Shown: positions 6,822-10,323 of the stretch, piece after piece | Layout: each line of letters starts with the position of its first letter | Numbering within the stretch: the stretch's first letter is position 1 | Source of the DNA: an uncultured Clostridia bacterium | GTDB taxonomy: Bacteria; Bacillota_I; Bacilli_A; RF39; UBA660 | Assembly: GCA_947569225.1 (NCBI GenBank) | Contig: CANORX010000019.1 | Span: 1 to 10,323, forward strand | Length of the DNA: 10,323 nt | Direction: 5' to 3' | The notes under the pieces: model-generated | What the model saw: the letters and a program-made list of their open reading frames with translations, nothing else | Told to the model about the DNA's origin: nothing | The model's database searches: none | Position numbers and translations under genes: made by a program

Positions 6822-7933
6822 TGAATAGATATAAGATTAGTAGTTTAACGTTTTCTTTGATTTTTATGTGTATGTTAAATTCGTCTCTTCTTGGTATTAT
6901 TTTTCCTTATATTCTTCATGAGTCTAAAACTTCATTTTATATTTCTTTAGGTATTAGTTTTGTTGTTGGGCTATTTTTAATATTTATATATTTACGTATT
7001 TTTAATTTTATGCCAGATAAAGATATTTTTAAGAAAATAGAGGCTATTTTTCCTAAATGGATTAGTAAGTGTGTTTCTTTTATTCTTATGATGTTGGTGT
7101 TTCTTTTAACGATTATTATTATTTGGAGATTGGTTACTTTTATTTCTTCAGAGTTTTTAGTTGAGACTCCTAATTTATTTATTGGTTTGTTAATTGCTGC
7201 TCCTCTTTTGTATGCAAGTACAACTGATTTTGATGTTATTGGTAGGCTCGCTACGTTTTGTTTGGCTGTTGCTTTCTTACTTCTTGTGTTTAATGTTGTT
7301 TCTTTGTTTTCTCAGGTTGATATGAATAATTTAAAGCCTCTTTTGAATTTTGATTTAATGCATACAGGAAAGTCAGTTTTGGTTTTTACTTTTATTGTTT
7401 TGGTTCCAGCTTTTTTAACTTTAGTTATTCCTAAAGATAATGTTACTAATTCTAATAAGGTTACTAGGTCTATACTTTCTATTTATACTTTAGAGATGAT
7501 AAGTATTTTCTTAATATTTTTCATTATTGTTAGTGTACTTGGGATTAATATTGCGAATATTTATACTTTTCCTTCTTATGCTGTTTTAAAGACTCTTAGT
7601 GTTCTTAGTTTTATTCAAAATACTGAGAATATAAGTATTCTTGTATGGGTTTTATTAATGACTTTTGCTGGTAGTTTTTGTTTATTGTTTTTGAAATCTG
7701 GACTTAAGAGTTTGTTTAATTTTGATAAAAAGAAGACTCAGCTTTCTTCGTTATTATTTATATTTTTACCTTTTTTAGGTATTGTTCTATTTATGCTTCC
7801 TTATGAGATTTATTTGAATAAATTTCAGTATGTTATTGTTCCTTGGGCTATTAATGTTTCTATTTTTGTTATTTTAGTTTTAATTTTTGTTATTGGTAAG
7901 ATTATCTTTAAGATTAAGAAAATAACTGTTTAG
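6821..7933 (+). CDS. gerAB: Spore germinant receptor permease subunit B (GerAB/ArcD-type)
   Basis: This 370-aa, very hydrophobic protein has about ten membrane segments with short loops, starting NRYKISSLTFSLIFMCML, as expected for the endospore germination permease family (amino-acid permease fold). In characterised receptors this subunit is thought to contribute the germinant-binding site. A Shine-Dalgarno (AAAGGAG, 6807-6813) lies 7 nt before the ATG, and the start shares one base with the gerC stop (TAATG), so the three genes are tightly coupled. The A-C-B order differs from the A-B-C order of B. subtilis gerA; A-C-B also occurs in clostridia. The TAG stop (7931-7933) overlaps the hisS stop on the other strand and lies in a terminator stem. 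Confidence 0.95.
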   Translation: MNRYKISSLTFSLIFMCMLNSSLLGIIFPYILHESKTSFYISLGISFVVGLFLIFIYLRIFNFMPDKDIFKKIEAIFPKWISKCVSFILMMLVFLLTIIIIWRLVTFISSEFLVETPNLFIGLLIAAPLLYASTTDFDVIGRLATFCLAVAFLLLVFNVVSLFSQVDMNNLKPLLNFDLMHTGKSVLVFTFIVLVPAFLTLVIPKDNVTNSNKVTRSILSIYTLEMISIFLIFFIIVSVLGINIANIYTFPSYAVLKTLSVLSFIQNTENISILVWVLLMTFAGSFCLLFLKSGLKSLFNFDKKKTQLSSLLFIFLPFLGIVLFMLPYEIYLNKFQYVIVPWAINVSIFVILVLIFVIGKIIFKIKKITV

Positions 7934-7953
7934 TTGTTTAAACAGTTATTTTT
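7919..7953. terminator. Bidirectional terminator between gerB and hisS
   Basis: The arms 7919-7932 and 7939-7952 form a perfect 14-bp stem (AAAATAACTGTTTA / TAAACAGTTATTTT) around a 6-base loop GTTGTT. T-runs are present on both sides: TTTTT then GTTTT on plus, TTTT on minus. The gerB TAG and the hisS TAA both begin within the stem, so one short hairpin serves both convergent units. Confidence 0.9.
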
Positions 7954-9246
7954 GTTTTCTATTATTTTTTTGATTTTTTCTAATTCGTCAAAGTTTATTT
8001 GTTCTTCTTCGTTTTTTAACATATTTTTAAGTTTGAATGATTTTCTGTTTAGTTCGTCTTGGCCTAGTATTATTACGTATGGAATGTTTTCTTTGTTTGC
8101 GAAGTCTAAACTTTTTTTGATTTTTTTGTTTTCCATTTCTATTTCTACTTTTAGTCCGAGGTTTCTTAGTTTATTAGCAAGGTTTAGGCTTTCTATTTGA
8201 GTGTCCATTGGTATTATAAATATGTCTATTAGTGCACTTCTAGTGAATAGGTTTGTGTCTTTTAGTAATTCATATATTGATGTTAGACCGAAGCTTATTC
8301 CTACTGCAGGGTATTCGTTGTTATCGTTTATGAACTCAGTTATCATTTTGTCATATCTTCCGCCTCCGCCTATTGAACCACTTATTTTTCCGTTTTTTTC
8401 GTATACTTCAAATACATTTCCAGTGTAGTAGTCTTGTCCCCTAGCTAGTGTTGGTTTGTATATGCAATATTCTAGTAAATTCATTCCACTCAAGTATTTT
8501 TCTAGTTCTTGTAATTCGTTTATGCCTTCTTTTATTAGATTGTTTTCACTGTTTTTAAATGTTATATTTAATTCGTCTAATGTGAGTTTAAAGTATTCTA
8601 GTAATTGTTCTATTTGTGTTATGTTTAATCCTATGTTTGTTAGCATATTTTTTAGTTCATTTGTTGTTACTTTTTCTATTTTATCTAGTATTGTAATGGT
8701 TGAGGAGATTAGGTTTTCAGGTACTTTACTTTCTATTATTATTCCACTCATTAGTTTTCTATTGTTATATTTTATTGTTATGTCTATGTTTAGTTTTTTG
8801 AAAGATTCAACGTATATGCTTAGTAGTTCTGCTTCAATCATTTGTCCTTTAAGTCCTACTACATCTATGTCACATTGGGTAAATTCTCTGTCTCTTCCTA
8901 TTTTTACTGGGCCATCTCTAAATACTTTTGCTATTTCATATCTTTTAAATGGCATTTTTATTTTGTTTTTGTTTAGTGCAATTAGTTTTGCAAATGGTAC
9001 AGTTAAATCGTACCTAAGCCCTAGGCATCTGTTTCCTTGGTCTTTTAGTTTATATATTTCTTTTAGTATGTCATTTTCTTCGTCATATTTTCCACTTAGC
9101 ATGTCATAGTAACATAGTATGGGTGTTTCTACTGAGTTGTAGCCATATTGAACGAATATGTTTTTTAATGTTTCGTTTATATAATTTCTAATTTTTTGTT
9201 CTTTAGGTAAAAAATCATAACAACCTTTTACATTTTGTATTTTCAT
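7930..9246 (-). CDS. hisS: Histidyl-tRNA synthetase
   Basis: This 438-aa class II aminoacyl-tRNA synthetase charges tRNA-His. Visible elements: the start MKIQNVKGCYDFLP; motif 1 around VETPIL (Pro42); GLRYDLTVPFAK (77-87); motif 2, FR110 followed by GRDREFTQCDIDVVG; the HisRS-specific LARGQDYYTGNVFE (267-280, Arg269); GGGGRYD (293-299); and a C-terminal anticodon-binding domain (~338-430, with YVIILGQDEL). Two oddities: motif 2 reads DGPVKIGRDRE, unlike the common bacterial form, and motif 3 (VGISFGLTSIYELL) lacks the usual Glu-Arg of GLERL. It may belong to a divergent HisRS subclass. ATG 9246 has a Shine-Dalgarno (GAAGGA) at rather short spacing. Transcription starts from its own promoter and passes through a predicted His-responsive attenuator. 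Confidence 0.95.
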   Translation of the reverse strand: MKIQNVKGCYDFLPKEQKIRNYINETLKNIFVQYGYNSVETPILCYYDMLSGKYDEENDILKEIYKLKDQGNRCLGLRYDLTVPFAKLIALNKNKIKMPFKRYEIAKVFRDGPVKIGRDREFTQCDIDVVGLKGQMIEAELLSIYVESFKKLNIDITIKYNNRKLMSGIIIESKVPENLISSTITILDKIEKVTTNELKNMLTNIGLNITQIEQLLEYFKLTLDELNITFKNSENNLIKEGINELQELEKYLSGMNLLEYCIYKPTLARGQDYYTGNVFEVYEKNGKISGSIGGGGRYDKMITEFINDNNEYPAVGISFGLTSIYELLKDTNLFTRSALIDIFIIPMDTQIESLNLANKLRNLGLKVEIEMENKKIKKSLDFANKENIPYVIILGQDELNRKSFKLKNMLKNEEEQINFDELEKIKKIIENKNNCLNN

Positions 9247-9261
9247 ATGTTCCTTCTTTCT

Positions 9262-9302
9262 TAATTAAATAAAACTATACAATTGGTACTTTGTATAGTT
9301 TT
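9262..9302 (-). terminator. Attenuator terminator in the hisS leader
   Basis: On the minus strand AAAACTATACAA (9302-9291) and TTGTATAGTTTT (9282-9271) form a perfect 12-bp stem around the loop AGTACCAA, followed by ATTTAATT. The T-run is partly inside the stem and interrupted, so termination may be incomplete. It lies between the leader ORF and the hisS Shine-Dalgarno, where an attenuator is expected. Confidence 0.7.
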
Positions 9303-9419
9303 TCTATTTATACAAGCACCACAATATAGCACTTGTGTTAATTCTTAAAGTCGAATTTTTAACAAGTGCAATTATTATGGTGTAGGTGTGAGTTTGTATT
9401 TTGTTTTTTCATAATAATT
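9271..9419 (-). promoter_or_regulatory. His-responsive ribosome-mediated attenuator (predicted)
   Basis: Five segments on the minus strand can pair in two exclusive ways: S1 GCACTTGT (9369-9362), S2 ACAAGTGC (9336-9329), S3 GTGCTTGTATA (9319-9309), S4 TATACAA (9297-9291) and S5 TTGTATA (start of the 3' terminator arm, 9282-9276). S1:S2 is 8 bp perfect; S2:S3 is 8 bp with two G-U pairs; S3:S4 is 7 bp; S4:S5 belongs to the 12-bp terminator. A ribosome that finishes the leader ORF covers S1, leaving S2:S3 and the terminator. A ribosome stalled at the His codons leaves S1 free, giving S1:S2 and the S3:S4 antiterminator. A further perfect 10-bp pair (9419-9410 with 9379-9370) joins the leader start codon to codons 12-15. 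The pairings are seen in the sequence; the mechanism is inferred. Confidence 0.72.
9359..9412 (-). CDS. hisS leader peptide (17 aa, His-rich)
   Basis: A short ORF from ATG 9412 to TAA 9361-9359 encodes MKKQNTNSHLHHNNCTC. Codons 9, 11 and 12 are His (CAC, CAC, CAT) within a run of four, directly upstream of hisS. A Shine-Dalgarno (AAGGGA, 9426-9421) sits about 8 nt before the ATG, and the promoter start is expected near 9436. The last three sense codons form hairpin segment S1, so the position of the ribosome can decide folding. A His codon cluster at this density immediately before a His-tRNA synthetase gene is unlikely to be chance. The peptide itself probably has no function beyond being translated. 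Confidence 0.75.
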   Translation of the reverse strand: MKKQNTNSHLHHNNCTC

Positions 9420-9442
9420 TTCCCTTCTTTTTTTATATTTAA

Positions 9443-9471
9443 ATGATAGCATATAAACGCTAGTTTGTCTA
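9443..9471 (-). promoter_or_regulatory. SigA-type promoter of the hisS leader transcript
   Basis: On the minus strand TAGACA (9466-9471) and TATCAT (9443-9448) each match consensus at five of six positions, spaced by 17 bp, with an extended -10 TGC. The expected start near 9436 places the leader Shine-Dalgarno about 10 nt into the transcript. Confidence 0.8.
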
Positions 9472-9485
9472 CTAGATTCGTTTAT
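9453..9485. repeat. Interrupted inverted repeat over the hisS promoter
   Basis: ATAAACG (9453-9459) and CGTTTAT (9479-9485) are the outer arms, and CTAG (9460-9463) and CTAG (9472-9475) the inner arms, with a 3-base bulge on one side. The hisS -35 element lies in the central loop. It may be an operator, or a weak end signal for the upstream DUF2752 gene, although no T-run follows on the minus strand. Confidence 0.4.
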
Positions 9486-9496
9486 GGTTTTTTTGT

Positions 9497-9862
9497 TTAT
9501 ATTTTTCTTATGTTGTTAAGTATGAGTGTTATTAATAGTATTATGATTATTATTATGTAGTAAGATCCTATTTTTGTTAAATATTTATTGGTTTGTTTTT
9601 TATTTGTTATTATGTCATAAATTAAATAATAGTTTAGTATGATTAGAAATATTAGTACTATTATGGATAAATAGTTATATTTAATAGCTTTTATTATGTC
9701 TAGTTTTATTATGCTTTTAAATGCTCTTGTTAGTCCGCATGCAGGACATGATATGTTTAGTATTGTTTTAGATAAGCACGCGATTTTTATGTTACTAAAT
9801 AGTGTTATGTATGCAAATATGATTTCTATTAGGAGTGTTAGTGTTTTATATATTCTATTCAT
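9497..9862 (-). CDS. DUF2752 family membrane protein
   Basis: This 121-aa protein has the DUF2752 signature CPACGLTRAF (residues 39-48), followed by a helix and KYNYLSI (61-67), the usual family pattern of a Cys-x-x-Cys-Gly-Leu-Thr-Arg motif, then a YN motif before a membrane helix. Three membrane segments are visible: ~8-26, ~65-84 and ~100-116. The function of the family is unknown. The gene follows the TM2 gene by 25 bp, an arrangement consistent with a shared role at the membrane. The gap contains an intrinsic terminator, and ATG 9862 has no Shine-Dalgarno. The frame is closed by a stop at 9880-9878, so no earlier ATG is available. Expression may depend on readthrough and reinitiation. 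Confidence 0.85.
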   Translation of the reverse strand: MNRIYKTLTLLIEIIFAYITLFSNIKIACLSKTILNISCPACGLTRAFKSIIKLDIIKAIKYNYLSIIVLIFLIILNYYLIYDIITNKKQTNKYLTKIGSYYIIIIIILLITLILNNIRKI

Positions 9863-9866
9863 AATT

Positions 9867-9889
9867 AAAAAAAGTCTTTATAGACTTTT
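9867..9889 (-). terminator. Intrinsic terminator between the TM2 and DUF2752 genes
   Basis: On the minus strand AAAAGTCT (9889-9882) pairs with AGACTTTT (9877-9870) around a 4-base loop ATAA, and the T-run continues to 9867. The TM2 gene's TAA (9890-9888) overlaps the stem. The hairpin would cut most transcripts before the DUF2752 gene. Confidence 0.75.
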
Positions 9890-10223
9890 AGTTTGCAAGT
9901 TCGTTTCCATCTGCATCTGTGTTTATACTTCCAGTTAGAATTAGTATTCCTTCTATTAGTGCCCAAACACCTGATATAGCTGCACCAAATCCACATGTTA
10001 ATATTGTGATTAATAGTTGCGCTACTGCTTTTCCTGTGTATCCTAAATAAAAGTTGTGCACTCCAAATGAACCTAAGAATATTCCTAGTAGTCCTGCTGC
10101 TATTTTAGATTTTCCGCCAGGGTTTGTATTAGAACCTTCTTTTTTTACTGCTTTTCCACAGTTTAAACAAATATCAGCTCCATCTTTTATTTCGTTACCA
10201 CAATTTGGACAGAATTTTGCCAT
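9888..10223 (-). CDS. Zinc-ribbon TM2 domain membrane protein
   Basis: This 111-aa protein starts at ATG 10223. A GTG at 10232 lies within the Shine-Dalgarno (AGAGGAGTG) and is rejected. Residues 5-22 form a short zinc ribbon (CPNC...CLNC; C5, C8, C19, C22). A Gly/Ser/Asn linker follows, then a TM2 domain with the signature LGSFGVHNFYLG (50-61) between membrane segments at ~41-53 and ~66-98. The zinc ribbon should lie in the cytoplasm. The molecular role of bacterial TM2 proteins is not established. Two SigA promoters lie upstream, a terminator overlaps the stop, and the DUF2752 gene is next downstream. Confidence 0.92.
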   Translation of the reverse strand: MAKFCPNCGNEIKDGADICLNCGKAVKKEGSNTNPGGKSKIAAGLLGIFLGSFGVHNFYLGYTGKAVAQLLITILTCGFGAAISGVWALIEGILILTGSINTDADGNELAN

Positions 10224-10249
10224 AAATATCACTCCTCTTTACACAAATA

Positions 10250-10278
10250 ATTATACCATATCAATTTTCTTTATTCAA
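10250..10278 (-). promoter_or_regulatory. Proximal SigA promoter of the TM2 gene
   Basis: On the minus strand TTGAAT (10273-10278) and a perfect TATAAT (10250-10255) are 17 bp apart, with an extended -10 TGG. The expected start near 10243 leaves a ~20-nt leader with the Shine-Dalgarno. A small inverted repeat TTCAA-CATTA-TTGAA (10274-10288) overlaps the -35 element and could be an operator. Confidence 0.85.
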
Positions 10279-10292
10279 CATTATTGAAAAAA

Positions 10293-10321
10293 ATTGTATG
10301 ATAAGTGTGTAGGTTTGTCAA
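10293..10321 (-). promoter_or_regulatory. Distal SigA promoter upstream of the TM2 gene
   Basis: On the minus strand a perfect TTGACA (10316-10321) and TACAAT (10293-10298) are 17 bp apart. It lies 43 bp upstream of the proximal promoter and reads into the same gene. The expected start near 10286 falls within the small inverted repeat at 10274-10288. Confidence 0.8.
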
Positions 10322-10323
10322 GT

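Noticed and set aside
7934..9109. Plus-strand open frames opposite hisS
   Set aside because: They are shadows of the hisS coding strand: Ser/Phe/Leu-rich, no ribosome sites, no family resemblance.
9247..9436. T-box riboswitch upstream of hisS
   Set aside because: The leader is short (~190 nt), lacks the conserved AGGGTGG-type T-box sequence, and has no stem I-like motifs. A leader ORF with clustered His codons explains the structures better.
9453..9500. Plus-strand intrinsic terminator (dyad followed by T-rich GGTTTTTTTG)
   Set aside because: No plus-strand gene ends nearby, so the T-rich stretch after the dyad is probably incidental.
10224..10232. GTG start for the TM2 gene
   Set aside because: It overlaps the Shine-Dalgarno AGAGGAGTG of ATG 10223.
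1..10323. CRISPR arrays, tRNA or rRNA genes, insertion sequences, phage attachment sites
   Set aside because: No spaced direct repeats, tRNA cloverleaf with CCA-type end, rRNA signatures or transposase frames were seen.

Overview
The window comes from a very AT-rich (roughly a quarter G+C by eye), low-GC Gram-positive bacterium (Bacillota) that uses the standard code: Trp is TGG and TGA serves as a stop. A complete GerA-type germinant receptor operon implies an endospore former. Shine-Dalgarno sites are of the AGGAGG type and the housekeeping promoters are SigA-like with 17-bp spacers. I cannot name the genus; an anaerobic, possibly gut-associated lineage is only a guess.

Layout. Positions 1-1895 (minus): two tandem paralogues of a divergent sigma-70-like protein, the distal one cut by the window edge. 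They share a promoter at 1961-1989. Positions 2028-3449 (minus): a YhfW-like FAD-dependent oxidoreductase with a C-terminal Rieske [2Fe-2S] domain. Positions 3518-4096 (minus): an unrecognised 192-aa protein with a near-consensus SigA promoter. Divergent from it, 4225-7933 (plus) is the germinant receptor operon in the order A-C-B. It is preceded by an excellent SigG (late forespore) promoter match whose expected start lies at the first codon of a gene with no Shine-Dalgarno site. The operon converges on histidyl-tRNA synthetase (7930-9246, minus). The two stop codons overlap and lie inside one 14-bp bidirectional terminator hairpin. At the right end, 9497-10223 (minus) holds a zinc-ribbon TM2 membrane protein followed by a DUF2752 membrane protein, with two tandem SigA promoters upstream.

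The most notable find is the hisS leader (9247-9471). It contains a promoter, a Shine-Dalgarno site, a 17-codon leader ORF reading MKKQNTNSHLHHNNCTC (three His codons among four), and five segments that can form mutually exclusive hairpins ending in a 12-bp terminator. The topology matches ribosome-mediated attenuation as in enterobacterial his operons, instead of the T-box riboswitch commonly found upstream of tRNA-synthetase genes in Gram-positive bacteria. Second is the sigma-like pair: each protein appears to carry a second region-2-like domain at its C-terminus, and the two paralogues keep region 2 and the region 3 helix-turn-helix nearly constant while region 4 diverges.

Functionally the window mixes spore germination (ger operon), translation (hisS), probable alternative transcription factors, and small membrane or redox proteins; apart from the ger operon and the TM2/DUF2752 pair, the neighbours do not form one obvious pathway.
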